DNA of 64,000 nucleotides from Podospora comata (GCA_017354895.1 CP071494.1:3472001-3536000); one strand, 5' to 3'; positions 1 to 11,727 are shown, numbered from the stretch's first letter. The notes: a model not told the origin generated them from the sequence alone. A program made the numbers and translations.

Positions 1-1012
1 GACCCCCATCGAAGAAGGGCGCAGGCCTGTTGTCCTGCAGCGCCACCTCTTGCATCTCATCTACTACACCACCGTCTCGGCCCTCCACAGGCCGCAGTTC
101 CTCCGCCCTCAGAAAGCCGAGCCCGTCATCCCGACAAAAGCCCAGCAGTACTCCCAAGAACGGGTGCGTGACGCATCAAGGGAGGTGATCAAAATGGTCA
201 CCGAACTCCGCCAGCACGGTCTAGAGCGGTGCCTCCCCACCACCGGCGTCACCGTCCTCCTCCCCGCAATGATCATCCAACTCCTCGACTCGACCGCCCT
301 CGACGCAGACGACCAGACCAGAGCTCAAGCCGCCCAGGGCTTCAAGGAGCTCCTCGCCGTCATGAGAAACCTGAAGGAAATCTACGCCGCGGCATCCTAC
401 GCCGTCAACTTTATGACCTGTGTTCTCCAGGGACGGGCCTCGCAGCAGCAGGTGCAGAGACCGCAGCAGGCGTTTCAGAGCGTGTCCACTGCTGCTCCTG
501 GTGGTGGGATGAACATGATGCCTTCTTCCATGCCGGAGCGGCCGTCGACGCCGCCGCCGGATGACTCGCAGTTTATCAGCTCGGCTATGCAGGGGGTCAA
601 TAACCTTTACAATCACCCCCAGCATCAGACGCCCGGGTTTGCGGGGAGTGGGATGGCGGCTGGTGGTGGTGGGGAGATGGAGGATACTATCATGATGATG
701 GGTGGGCAGACGCCCCCCGGGACGGATTATGACTCTGGGTCGCCTGGGGCGGAGCATGGGGGTAGTGGTCTTGATGGTGGCGGGGAGGAGACGTTGAAGC
801 ACCACTTTGGGGGGGCTCAGCAGAGCGCGACTAACGGGGCGGGGAATGAGGTGGTGTATAGTGAGTGGTTGGAGGAGTATCCGGGTGATATTGGGGGGCC
901 GGATGGGGAGTTTTTGGGGATGGGGATGGATATGGGTGGTTCGGGGTTGGGTGTCGTGGGGGAGGAGGCCAATGCGAGGTATGAGTGGAACTCTATGAGC
1001 ATGGGTGGTTGA
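1..1012 (+). CDS. C-terminal part of a fungal Zn2Cys6 transcription factor, CTF1/FarA-like (5' end outside window)
   Basis: An open frame enters from the left edge (codons in phase from base 2) and ends with TGA at 1010-1012, giving about 336 residues. The first 130 residues contain LLHLIYYTTVSALHRPQ and LPTTGVTVLLPAMIIQLLD, which resemble the end of the fungal-specific 'middle homology' region in cutinase factor CTF1-beta/FarA regulators. Those regulators act in the nucleus on lipid and cutin use genes. The zinc cluster that would prove the class lies outside the window. The tail is low-complexity, rich in Gly, Met, Gln and Ser, and probably an activation region. The gene runs on the same strand as KAR9 with 1.8 kb between. 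The family call comes from remembered motif similarity; a different MHR-domain regulator is possible. Confidence 0.62.
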   Translation, partial: TPIEEGRRPVVLQRHLLHLIYYTTVSALHRPQFLRPQKAEPVIPTKAQQYSQERVRDASREVIKMVTELRQHGLERCLPTTGVTVLLPAMIIQLLDSTALDADDQTRAQAAQGFKELLAVMRNLKEIYAAASYAVNFMTCVLQGRASQQQVQRPQQAFQSVSTAAPGGGMNMMPSSMPERPSTPPPDDSQFISSAMQGVNNLYNHPQHQTPGFAGSGMAAGGGGEMEDTIMMMGGQTPPGTDYDSGSPGAEHGGSGLDGGGEETLKHHFGGAQQSATNGAGNEVVYSEWLEEYPGDIGGPDGEFLGMGMDMGGSGLGVVGEEANARYEWNSMSMGG

Positions 1013-2786
1013 AGAATATGTGATGGGGGAGACGACAGAAGGAGAGAGGAAGAAGAAAAGCATTACTATATACCCTCGGTGGGGTGTTGAAATCGCAAGG
1101 AAAGGAAAAAGAACGGAAAGGTATGGCATGGAAAGGACATGGGCAAGGGCGTTTTTTGGGATGTGGGTTGAAATAGGCATTTGGGATTGATTGGGTTATA
1201 TAGGAAATTCTTTGGAAAGCGATTTGACGGGTTACATCTTGAAGATAGAGGAGGAGGAAGTTTGGAAAGAAGTAGAATCGGATGAGAATGACGACGACTA
1301 AGACTGGACCAATTGGTTCGGAGAGTTGAGAAAATATTATTAATTTTGATGACCCTTTGGTTGCCCGCCCTGTGTGATGATTGTGAATGGCTTCGAGACA
1401 TGTGAGAGGACTCCGGAGACAGACTGAGACAGTCCACCACACAACTCCGGCGAAGAGTGGATGTTGATGATTCAAAACTCAACATCGTTCCCGTGTGAAG
1501 AGAGGTTTGGTGGAGATTTTCCCACGTCATTTTTTGTGAGTGTGCGCTTCGGCCTCGTGTCGTTGGAAAGCGAATGAGTGTGGATCAGTCAGTGGCTTGT
1601 GCATCCCCTGCCGTTGGCGTTGCTGGGAAGATGAATGACGGGAATTAGTGCGGTTCGGGGGTGCTGCTATCTACTTCAGGGCGAGAGGATGCTGGCGTTG
1701 TGTTAAGGGTGTCTCATCACCAACCTTGTCGGTCTCATGTCCGTTTGGGCCTAGCCCGGACGCCCCAGCCGCTACCCGAAATCACATCCCTAGAAGAAGG
1801 CGACTTTGGGGAGGTCCAAGATGGAGATCTGGGTGGGTTGTGTTACCAACCGACAATTAAATGAGGCCGGGGTTCCTCGAAATACAGTGAAACTGCCCTG
1901 CTCTGCTACTTTCCACTTTGTCGTCCCTTTCTCTCCCTTCCTTTCGGTGTGTGTGCTCACCGGTCTAATAATCAGTCGCTCTTTTTACCTGAACTGTGTT
2001 CGTTGTTCTACTGTCACTCCCTTTGTCTACCCGTATCGTTTTTGCCCAACATCGCATTACTCTACCTGAATAACCCAATTGCCAATTGGGTCTCAAGTTC
2101 TGCGACCTCAGCCCTGACGTGTTGCGGTTTCATCGAATCGACCCTCTTTATTGTAGGACGCGCTGCCTGGCTCTGCTCTTGACACCACCCACTCGGATTA
2201 GGCTTTGGGCGGAATCGCATACGGCGTCTCGCCTTCTTTTTTGACAAGTCGCCCTAAACCCAAGGTTTTGGGCTTTGCGGACAACGCACCGAGCGGGCTT
2301 TCTACAATCTGCACGTACCCGCCACCAAGATTTCCTGTTTGTTCTGGGCCTTCTAGGTGGATCGGGGCCTTCTTTTGCTTGTTCTTCCTGGTTCGTGTCG
2401 CCCTTTAAGCGAATCATTTGACTGTGCCTGTGGGCAGCTGCAACGGAACGCAAGGCGCAGCCCGAAGAGCGAATCACAGCGGTCAAGCTTTCCCAAGCTT
2501 CTGGAGCTTCAGCAGCCACCAAAAACGCCCTGCCTCTTTTTCCACCCTTTGTAAACTATGGGACGCTCTGAGCAGAGGAAATCATCCAACGTCTCGCCAG
2601 GCTCATAGAAGGGCCATTATGTCGCGCGGCGACCTGCCCCGAGATCACCACTGAACGAACATACAAGAAGAAAACGAAGAAGAAGAAGCTCGACCGACAC
2701 CACGACAGACCGACGACAACTACACCGACGACGACGAAGAAGAACCACACCAAACAGCAGCAGCAATAGCAGCAGCAGCAGCAGCC
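1013..2786. other. Intergenic region and KAR9 leader with CAG repeat
   Basis: No convincing gene is present. The first few hundred bases are purine-rich and look like the 3' untranslated part of the regulator gene. From about 1.9 kb the plus strand becomes pyrimidine-rich, which is common in fungal promoters and leaders. An imperfect (CAG)n tract at about 2755-2786, interrupted by CAA and TAG, ends right at the KAR9 start codon. Confidence 0.5.
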
Positions 2787-5700
2787 ATGGATGACCCACC
2801 GCCCATGACGGCTGCTCACCACCACTACGCGGCACCGCAGGGACGCCAGCTCGGCACAATTCCAGAACACCACGCGACGACCGCCGGCGGACCACGGACA
2901 ACCGACGATTTGCTTCTGAACCTGACACCACGAGCTGCCGTCGAAGCTTTCCAGAACCCCTCGGGCTCCCTCAAAACATCCATCGATGCCGCAACACCCT
3001 TCGAACAGGCCTTTGCCATGCGGGCCGCCATTGCCTCGAGCAACATTGCGGATTGGCTCGAAGACCTTTCCAGCTGGCCATGGCCCAAGGGAGGAGGTTC
3101 TGCCGGATTTGAGATGCCAATGGCAAAGAGGAGGAGAGTTTCCAATGGAATTGACGGGGCGGACGAAGACGACCAGATGTACATTGGCAGCCTCGAGGTC
3201 TCTCAGGTGGTCCGGTACGAGAAGCGCATTGACGAGATCAACCAGGGTCTGGAGAAGCTCGACATTGAGGAGATCAAGACGCAGGTGCTACACAACCATA
3301 TCATACCGCTCTCTAGACCGGGGACCCCGTTGTTGGACTCGGGCCGTTCCGTCTCATCTGCCCTCTCCACCTTGGCAAGGATGGACGATCTCACGGCGCT
3401 GCTCACGGCCACCCTCATGCAAGCGCTGCCGAATATCTCCAAGCTCACCAGGTTGCTGAGCATCTGGACATTTCGCCTGCTTGTTTTGCGCAGGATTCCC
3501 GTCTTTTTGAAGTCGCTTGCTGATGCCGAAGTGGCGCTTCAGTCTGGGTGGCACGCGATTGGTGTCAAGTCTACGAAGACGGATGCTGCTGATACTGCCA
3601 GCTCGAACGGACCCCCCTCGGGCACTAATGGAGTCACGGTTCTTTCCCAGAAGGAGCACGAAGTCATGAAGACGGTGCTCGAGCGCAAGGTCGCCAGAAC
3701 CGGCCGGGACTTGGATGCCATGCTGGACCTGCTTGAAGGGCAGCTGGACACACTTCCTGAGGAATGGATTGACCGGGTGGACTCGTTGGAGCATGAGTAT
3801 GGCGAGTGGACTGTTGCATGCGAGCAGAAGATTAGAGAAGCTGAGCTGGCAGAGCTTGCGCGGACGACACCTGAGCTAAAGACTCGGCAGGTCGCTTCTG
3901 GAGACAAGAGTCCCATTCCCCCCCCAACGCCAGAGAGCAAGGCGGCCACAGACATTGCTGAGCCGGTGGTTGTGTCGGGGGAAGAGAACAGCATCTCTGA
4001 AGAGTTCAACACTTCTGCCTCATCACGGCGAGAGTATTTCCCTTTGTTTGGTATGCCAGAAGAACCAACAAAATCAGAGCCGCGCTCACAAGACGGCATC
4101 AACAACGCGCCACAGGACATCAGCAAGCGACTGGGCCTGCCCATCAAATTTGACCGACCTGATTGGCCAGCCATCAAGGTCCACGAACCAGCCGAGGAAT
4201 ACGACACCAACCCCATCCGTTCAAGTCTCGACGGGACCCGGAAATGGTCTCGGTTTGACGGAAATGGTCACCTGGTATCTTTTGATGGTCTAGAGGAAGA
4301 GAAGAAGAAGGATTCGACTGGCTTGGCTGGTTCCTCTTCTGAGGAGGACCGTGTTTCGGACGCGCTCGACGGTACGAGCGGACTAGACACGACAGGGACC
4401 CCGTCGTACCGCTCCGAGGACGAGTACGAACTGACGGATGGCTCGGATGACTTTGTGCCGCAGCCGGATCTGCCGGTATTGCCCCGTTTCAGGAGAGCAA
4501 GCGATTCCGGAACGGTGGTCCATGAGGCCAGCTTGGCTAGGTTCATGGATTTCTCGAGCGACAGCCTCGACCAAGGTACCCCTGAGCGCCCTCGGCGGCG
4601 CGACGTTGATCTTGACAGAAGCCCCGCCGAGAGTTACCGATCACCGAGCTCTCCACCAGCTCTTAACCGCGTGGCTAATAGATCCATGTCGGTTAGCTTC
4701 AACGAGGAGCCCATGATCCGACATCTGCCCAGCATCTCGAGCTCTCCCAAGACGCCAAACTATAACCAGTCCTCGTTGTATGATGATGAGATTCCAACAC
4801 AGCCCAATACCCCCAACAAGGCCAACGGCCCAGATGAGAAGCTTCAGCAGCAGATTAGCGACATTCTTCAATCGGTCCCAGCTAAGATCCGGTTGACCTC
4901 AGTACTGCCGCCGATCAACCTCAACCCACCCGACTTCAACATGCCTACGGCACGCAAGATGTCCAACCCTAACCTCAAACGCAGTGTTTCCAACATGTCC
5001 CTGAGATCCAACGGCTCGCGAGCTGGCACCCCTTCTTTCACTCTTGCACCCGCTCTTGGCCGCACTCCACGGCAACGGCCCAAGCCCGGCAACCCGGAAA
5101 TCAAACTCTACCACCTGTCCCGTTCCAACGGCGAAGCACCCATCAAGCTCTTCATAAGATGTGTCGGTGAGCGCGGAGAGCGCGTCATGGTCCGAGTAGG
5201 CGGTGGCTGGGCAGATTTGGGCGAATACCTCAAAGAATATGCCAGCCATCACGGCCGACGATCCGCCGTGACCGAGGCAAGCAAGGTGGAAGTGAAGGAC
5301 ATTCCCAGATCTGCCACCGCCATGGCCATGCGCGGCGACGGCACCCTCGGGTCGACACCTCCCAGCAGACCAGCATCTTCCCACAGACCGATGTCCTCCC
5401 ACGCGACCAGGAATGACGACTCACTGGGTCAACTCAAGGTGCGCAAGGTGAGAAGATCCAGCGCAGCTGTCGGGAGTGAGACGCCACTGGCAACGGTGAC
5501 GGGGCCAGGTAATCGCAGCAACACGCCTTCGACTGGTGGATCGAGGTCGAGTTCTAGGTTGAGCTGGCCTCAGGCTGGGGAGAAGGATAAGGAGGAGGAG
5601 GTTGTGCTTGGGATGGCGGGGCCGAGGGCGAAGCAGGTTGAGATGAGCGAGGAAAGCAAGCAGTGGGTTGAGAGCGTGAAGCAGAAGGTTAGGCTTGCCA

Positions 5701-5819
5701 GTGGTGAGAAGATGTTGCCTGCTTATCCTTCTGGGGCGCCAGATTTGGAGAGCAGGTTTGGGGAGCTGGGGAAGGTTGGGGCGACGAAGAGGCTGTTTAG
5801 GAAGCCGGGTGGGCTTTGA
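2787..5819 (+). CDS. KAR9: KAR9-like karyogamy / spindle-positioning protein
   Basis: This is a single-exon gene of 1010 residues. KAR9 links the EB1 protein Bim1 on microtubule plus ends to myosin V, guiding spindle and nuclear movement. Residues about 46-70 (TPRAAVEAFQNPSGSLKTSI) and the following helical region to about residue 370 match the fungal KAR9 domain. S375-P-I-P is an SxIP-type EB1-binding motif. Residues about 771-815 (IKLYHLSRSNGEAPIKLF and onward) resemble a Gas2-related (GAR) microtubule-binding module. Between them lies a long disordered Ser/Pro-rich region with many SP and TP sites, as expected for a CDK-regulated protein. A basic KRRR stretch near residue 112 could be a nuclear signal. 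The ATG at 2787 is the first in frame, directly after a CAG repeat. Confidence 0.8.
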   Translation: MDDPPPMTAAHHHYAAPQGRQLGTIPEHHATTAGGPRTTDDLLLNLTPRAAVEAFQNPSGSLKTSIDAATPFEQAFAMRAAIASSNIADWLEDLSSWPWPKGGGSAGFEMPMAKRRRVSNGIDGADEDDQMYIGSLEVSQVVRYEKRIDEINQGLEKLDIEEIKTQVLHNHIIPLSRPGTPLLDSGRSVSSALSTLARMDDLTALLTATLMQALPNISKLTRLLSIWTFRLLVLRRIPVFLKSLADAEVALQSGWHAIGVKSTKTDAADTASSNGPPSGTNGVTVLSQKEHEVMKTVLERKVARTGRDLDAMLDLLEGQLDTLPEEWIDRVDSLEHEYGEWTVACEQKIREAELAELARTTPELKTRQVASGDKSPIPPPTPESKAATDIAEPVVVSGEENSISEEFNTSASSRREYFPLFGMPEEPTKSEPRSQDGINNAPQDISKRLGLPIKFDRPDWPAIKVHEPAEEYDTNPIRSSLDGTRKWSRFDGNGHLVSFDGLEEEKKKDSTGLAGSSSEEDRVSDALDGTSGLDTTGTPSYRSEDEYELTDGSDDFVPQPDLPVLPRFRRASDSGTVVHEASLARFMDFSSDSLDQGTPERPRRRDVDLDRSPAESYRSPSSPPALNRVANRSMSVSFNEEPMIRHLPSISSSPKTPNYNQSSLYDDEIPTQPNTPNKANGPDEKLQQQISDILQSVPAKIRLTSVLPPINLNPPDFNMPTARKMSNPNLKRSVSNMSLRSNGSRAGTPSFTLAPALGRTPRQRPKPGNPEIKLYHLSRSNGEAPIKLFIRCVGERGERVMVRVGGGWADLGEYLKEYASHHGRRSAVTEASKVEVKDIPRSATAMAMRGDGTLGSTPPSRPASSHRPMSSHATRNDDSLGQLKVRKVRRSSAAVGSETPLATVTGPGNRSNTPSTGGSRSSSRLSWPQAGEKDKEEEVVLGMAGPRAKQVEMSEESKQWVESVKQKVRLASGEKMLPAYPSGAPDLESRFGELGKVGATKRLFRKPGGL

Positions 5820-7806
5820 AATATCTTTAAAGGGTAATGCGAAGGGGGGTAAAGGAAGGCGTACTAGGATAAGTCGCCGGGTTGCTGGTTTATGGATAAC
5901 TATTGTCATGGATTGGGGGTTGCATCATACGGTATGATGGAGTGGAGTCAAGAAACGGGCACCGGGAAGGGGGGGGGGCATCATAGGATGATGGACATGG
6001 TGTTTTTTTATTGAATGATGGATGGATGGATATAAAGGGAGGGAGGGGGTTCACGACACGACTACGAAAAACAAGAGCATTTGCGGCGGTGGACGGAAGG
6101 GGTTTCAGACTCTGGAATGAGCCATGGGCTCTCTCACCCACACACCCACACCCGTGGAGGAGTTGTTTGTGTCTGCTGATTTATCTCTTTTCCCTTTGTT
6201 TTAATCTCCTTGCCTGTCAGGTTTTATCATTCTTGCATTGTTTTGCACAAAGGTCTATTTTTTTTTCTTTTAGGTTGCTATCAATACCCTGTTTACTTTT
6301 CGGTGTTTTATTTTTGGACATGCATTTGGCTCATGGAGCATTGCTGGTGCTATAGGATGGGGTGGGGAGTTGTGGTTACACTTTTAGGCCTGTTAGACCT
6401 GGGCATTTTTTGAGAAAAGGGAGGATAAGAGATTGTTAGGTTAGGTTAGGTTGACTTAATTGACAATGAGAGTATTAAAACTACCTTGCGTGATGTGTTG
6501 ATCTTTGCAATGTAAATGTTTGTGATTACATGTGATGAGAGGAGAACCCAAACCCCCACGCGATCATCATATCGCTCTACAAACTCGCGATAGCTGCTGG
6601 ATTCTATTTACTGGCCCCTTTAACCCAACTCTGGAAGCATCATTCACTTTTCCCAAAACCTTTCTAACTGCTCATGTCAACCAACCATACACTACTTTCG
6701 GCAGTGATATTATGCGTCTAGAGGTGAGTGGGGTGAGGTGAGGTGATATTGGGGGCACTCTCCCGATAATATGGTCGGATCAGTTTGCGGCTCGTGCAGA
6801 AAGCCACCCCCCGCTTGTCAATTGCTGCTTGCCGATATCGTCATCTGCTGCTGACCGCTCCGCTATCGATAACAGGGTCTGAGCTACTTATGACGGTGCG
6901 GGGAAGCGGAGAGACCTGCCAGCAAAATGGAGGGGCCCCCAGTTGTTGTTATATGTGATGGCTAATTGTCCCCATATAGAGGGTGCTTGAACTGGCGAGA
7001 AGGGTCGCTATATGCACTTCTAGAATCTACCTTTCTCATCCTATCGTTTAAAAAGCAAGGCTGGTGGCCGATGTTGATTGCGCTGGCTGGTTGGCCTGGC
7101 TGCTTGTGGAGCGGGCAGGCACTGCGTATGAGCTGCGTCACTGGTCTTGAGCGCATTCTCGGAAGCCGATAGGCTCACCATCGAATGTTCTACAACCTCC
7201 TGCCCACATCCTGCCCACGTCGCAGCCACTCCGGCCAGGTGCACACCACAGCTTCCCTCCCCGCCAAGGCATTTCCTTACTTACTGGCCTTTGTCCTTCC
7301 CGGTTTTTCTGTGCCTTCTCTCCTCCCTAAGTTTCTTTGTGATAGCCTCATTGAACGTTTGTTTGACCCAGTGAAGGATTTTTGGCTTCTTCCTTGTAAC
7401 ATAATCCATTTCGACCTCGACGGAACTGCCTTCGCAAAGAAAGAAAGACCCCTCCGCTTCTTTGTTGACCACGCGAGATCAACCAACTTTCCCCCCCCCT
7501 CGACGAGTGTTACAGCTCATCCATTCTAGCTGCAACTAGCGACCCGTGCAGCGAGCGAACCAGCAGTCTAGCCCTTTCACCCACTTTCACCCACTCTATT
7601 TACTCCATTCAGCTGCAAGCAAGAAAGCATTTCCTGCAACCCAACTCATCAGGAGCCTCTTCCCTTTTGCGCCAGTATCTATTTCCCCGACCAACCCCCC
7701 GTTCCCCCCAAACCTACATCTCTTTCCCGCAACAACAAACATCACCATCGTCACTCCATCTTGCCAACCGATATAACCGCACCGACAACCACATAAATCA
7801 CCAAAA
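5820..7806. other. Intergenic region between KAR9 and the Hsp40 gene
   Basis: Two plus-strand genes flank this 2 kb stretch. It contains the KAR9 3' region and, from about 7.2 kb, a pyrimidine-rich Hsp40 promoter and leader. A short TTAGG triplet repeat occurs at about 6436-6452. No coding potential was recognised on either strand. Confidence 0.5.
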
Positions 7807-9251
7807 ATGGTCAAAGAGACTAAACTCTACGACCTCCTGGGTATATCCCCCACCGCAAATGCAGACGAGATTAAGAAGGCCTACCGGTGAGCTTCCCTCC
7901 TCACACCGCTTCCCTGCTCCTCCCCCCTACCTTTTGCCACAGTTTCAGGTCGTGAAGGCAGCTACCCGCACGGATGGGCTCAGAAGTTGCTTCTGACACT
8001 CATTGAGAGTGCGGATGTCTGCTTCTGCTGCCGCTGTCGTTCTACCTTCTTTGTTGTCTCGTGGCGTTTGCTCGTCTGCCTTGACGAAACACGAAACAGT
8101 TGTGGCCCATGCCCACGCAGCCGGTCTATACTTTGGTAAATGATATAAGCTAACATCCCGTCGCAGGAAAGCCGCTCTAAAATGGCACCCCGACAAGAAC
8201 AAGGACAACCCGGACGCTGCCGAGCGCTTCAAGGAGTGTGGCCAGGCCTACGAAATCCTCTCTGACCCAGAAAAGCGAAAGCTCTACGACCAGTTCGGCC
8301 TCGAGGTGCTTTTGCGGGGTGGTGCCCCGCCTCCGGATGCTGGACCTGGACCAGGCCCGAACCCATTTGCTGGAGCCGGCGCTGGCGGTATGCCCGAGGG
8401 CTTTGCTTCCTTCTTTTCGAACGCAGCTGGCGGCGGCGGCGGCGGCGGTGGCGGCACGCGCTTCTCGTACGGCTTCAACTTTAGCGATCCGAACGACCTC
8501 TTCCGGAACACCTTCCGCGAGAGCAGTGGTGGCGGCGATCCGTTTGAGGATATTCTGTTTGGTGCTACGAGGGGTGCTTCTGCTGGCAGGTCACGCGGGC
8601 CTAGGGGGTCTTTTGGATCTGAAAGCATGAGGGCCAGGCAGCCGACGCCAGAGGTGACCACGGTGGAGAGACCGCTGCCGCTTTCGTTGGAGGATCTCTT
8701 CAATGGCGTGACCAAGAAGATGAAGATTAAGCGCAAGACTTTTGATGAGACTGGGAAGCGGATAACGACGGATACGGTGCTGGAGGTGCCCATCAAGCCT
8801 GGTCTCAAGAAGGGGAGCAAGATTAGGTTTAAGGGTGTCGGTGATCAGGAGGAGGGTGGGCAGCAGGATTTGGTGTTTATTGTTGAGGAGGTAAGTCGAG
8901 CACCGTTTACGAGACTGTCAGAACAAGGATGAATATTTGTTAACATGTCGTGCACAGAAACCCCATCCGCTTTTTGCCCGTGAGGGCGACGACATCGTTC
9001 ACACGATCGACCTGGATCTCAAGGAAGCCTTGACGGGCTGGAAGCGGCAAGTGACGACGATTGAGGGCAAGAACCTCAACATTGACAAGGCCGGCCCGAC
9101 GCAACCCGGCAGCTCGGATACCTACCCCGGACTGGGTATGCCAATCTCGAAGAAGCCCGGCCAGCGCGGCAACTTTATCGTTAGATATAACGTCAAGTTT
9201 CCCATGACGTTGACGCCAACGCAAAAGGCAAAGTTGAAGGAGATTTTGTGA
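7807..9251 (+). CDS. psi1: Type II Hsp40 co-chaperone (DnaJ/SIS1/Psi1 family)
   Basis: The model is join(7807..7886, 8167..8890, 8958..9251), 365 residues. The J domain starts at the N terminus, and the Hsp70-stimulating HPD triad is H34-P35-D36, reconstituted across intron 1. A Gly/Pro/Phe-rich linker follows, including a run of about nine glycines coded by GGC repeats. Then come two C-terminal beta-sandwich substrate domains ([33 protein letters not shown]) with no Cys-rich zinc finger between them, which makes it type II (SIS1/DNAJB1-like) rather than Ydj1-like. Such proteins deliver clients to cytosolic Hsp70 and help translation initiation. Intron 1 is 280 nt, long for this window; intron 2 is 67 nt. 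Both have GT-AG ends and frame phases that close. Confidence 0.92.
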
Positions 9252-10921
9252 TTTTGACACAAAAAGCAAATCTCTGAGACTGGCTCTTTGGGGATTCACA
9301 CCACATCTCGGTCAACAGCACATATGATCATTACATCATGATATGGGGCGTTTGGGTGATTTTTTTTTTCGTCAAGTGTGTCTTGTTTTATGTCTTGTGT
9401 GTTTTTATTTTTTTCATGGCTTTCACACGAGCAAACCAATTTGGCATTTGTATGTACAGGAAGGCTGGTTTGTTGGTGGTGGTGTTGTTGGTGGGGGTGG
9501 TGGTCAAGGAGAGAGCAAATTGATATCATGGGGAGGTTTTAGGTTGGGCGTGGTGGATACATACATTGAATCAGTGTGGATAAGGAGAAGAAGAAGGGGA
9601 GGAGGATAAGAGGTAGATATTCTTTGCTCGTGGTGGAGAGGGGAATAATACAGTGTTATCAAGTCTGTCCTTGCTAGATATGCTGCTGTTGGTTGTGTGG
9701 ATGGGTGCGGCGTTTTTGGAGGTTAAAACGTTGTGCCAGGCCGGCAAAGCGGCGGTGTTTAACCTGCAGAGGCGTTAATATATTTTGCAGTGTTCCAAGA
9801 GTTTCAGGATCTGGTAACCGGTGATCCCGGTGAGATAGACTCCAATGGGCCGGTGGTTTGTTTACACGTGTAAGTTGACGTGATATTGGTCATTGGGGTT
9901 GGCATTGGGTGATGGATTAGGTAAGAGCCGGGGAGGCATGAGGTGAGCGAGATAGTGGGATCTGGGAAGGGGAATTGGGATTGGGAACCCTGAATATTCT
10001 GAATATCTTCCGCGATTTGCTCAAGAGGCATCCACGTACCGGAGGATGTGAGATGTGTGGTGTGGGTGGTTGGGGGGGGGGTGGGTTGGTCTTGGTGAGG
10101 GGCTTGGTGAGATCCGAGCAGGACCCTTCCAAGAACCTCGCTCCTCACCTGTGAAGCTCTCAGTTCTTGTGGTAGAATTTTATTTGAAAAGACATAACAA
10201 TTGAGTTCAGCATCACCAATCATGGCTTTCTTTTCTTATGACAGCTATTTACAATCCCCATCAACCACCAGATCGGAATCTACACACCCAGCGTGAGGAT
10301 ACCCCCAAATTTAGCGCACCCACGATATCTTGGCCGAGAGAAAAGGTCCCCTGTTTCGGCCCAATTTTCCAGGGATGAATCGGTCTGGGCAAGGGCCACT
10401 ATGACGACATGATCGACAGAGGGGTAGGGTGGTTCAACCGTAACGGCCCGCGAATTGAACTCTGCCCCTCGTTTGTTGGTTTCAATTGAATTGGTTTTTG
10501 ATTCCGTCTCCAAAATGCGAGAGGAGAAGACCGCGTGCTGCTATTCCAAGAGGGGGGCCAAGGATCGGGTGGAAAGGGGTCCAACTGAGCGGAATACCTA
10601 GATTCTGGGAAATAAAAAGAACACGCGCTTTCCCCCTCGGGAGGTTTTTCGCCTCTTCTTCATCATCTTTCTCGAAAGTCAAATTGGAAAGTAGAGGGAG
10701 ATAAGCTTCTTCCAGCCAGCCAAGTGTACCTGCCACCTACGTCTTTTAACTTGTTGCCCGTCCTGTGGATTATTAGACTCTCTGTCTGATAAGCTCTCGG
10801 CCGAATCTTTCCCGAACAAACAACAACCCCAATCACTCTCAGACGAACCCTCTCTGTCCACTCTGAATAACCTCACTTTTTTTCTCCCGCTCCAACCACT
10901 ACCACCCAAACAACCGTCAAA
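9252..10921. other. Intergenic region between the Hsp40 and HAD genes
   Basis: Both flanking genes are on the plus strand. The first part is T- and G-rich 3' flank with low-complexity GT tracts (9.35-9.5 kb). The last 250 bases are pyrimidine-rich leader of the HAD gene. I saw no gene-like frame and no tRNA signature. Confidence 0.5.
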
Positions 10922-11727
10922 ATGTCTTCCCAAAAGGTATTCTTTTCCCCCGCCCACCCCCCATTCTCACGGTAGCTAACCCCCCTCCCCCCCAGATAAC
11001 AACCATCCTCCTCGACTGCGACAACACCCTAGTCCTATCCGAAGACCTAGCCTTCGAAGGCTGCGCCGACCTAATCAACGAAATCGCCACCACCAAATCC
11101 GTCCCCCTCCCCCAGCCCTTCACCGGCCCCTCCCTCATCACAGAATTCGTCGGCCAAAACTTCCGCGGCATGATGGTCTCCCTCCAGAAGCGCTACAACT
11201 TCTCCATGACCGACGCCGAACTCGACGACTACGTCCGCCGCGAGGAAGACGTCGTCATCGCCAAGCTAAAAGAGAAACTCGTCCCCTGCGTCGGGGTTGA
11301 TGCGGTGTTGGAGAAGCTCGCAAAGGAGGGGAAATACAAGCTTGCTGTTGTTAGCTCGAGTGCCTTGAGGAGGGTAAAGGCGAGTGTGGAAAAGGTTGGG
11401 CAGGATAAGTACTTTGGGGAGGATGTTTATAGTGCGGCGACGAGCCTGCCGGTGCCGACGAGCAAGCCTGATCCGGCGATTTATCTGCATGCGATCAAGG
11501 TCATGGGGAAGAGGGCGGAGGAGTGTATTGCTGTTGAGGACAGCAAGTCGGGGACGTTGAGCGGGACGAGGGCGGGAATTAAGGTGGTGGGGTATGTTGG
11601 GCCTTATCCGGAGGAGGAGAAGGAGCACATGACACAGGTGTTGACTGAGGCGGGGGCGGTGGTGGTGATGAGGGATTGGAGTGAGTTTGAGGGGGTGTTG
11701 GAGAGGATTCAGAAGGGCGAGCTTTAG
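10922..11727 (+). CDS. HAD-superfamily (subfamily IA) phosphatase/phosphomutase-like hydrolase
   Basis: The model is join(10922..10936, 10996..11727), 248 residues, with a 15-nt first exon and a 59-nt intron. Motif I is D12-C-D14-N-T, the nucleophile and acid/base aspartates of HAD phosphatases. Motif II is VVSSSALRR, motif III is the Lys in TSKPDPAIY, and motif IV is the acidic pair in AVEDSKSGTLSG. A helical cap lies between motifs I and II, as in beta-phosphoglucomutase and DOG-type sugar-phosphate phosphatases. The substrate cannot be read from sequence. The gene ends 100 bases from the end of RIT1, which runs toward it. GC content at third codon positions is high in the first half and GT-rich in the second, a pattern seen in several genes here. 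Confidence 0.85.

Noticed and set aside
221-1180. 319-codon minus-strand frame over the first gene
   Set aside because: It mirrors the codon bias of the CTF1-like gene; the translation is Arg/His/Pro-rich with no motif.
6436-6452. TTAGG repeat resembling a telomere
   Set aside because: Only three copies, of TTAGG rather than the fungal TTAGGG, lying between ordinary genes; not a telomeric tract.
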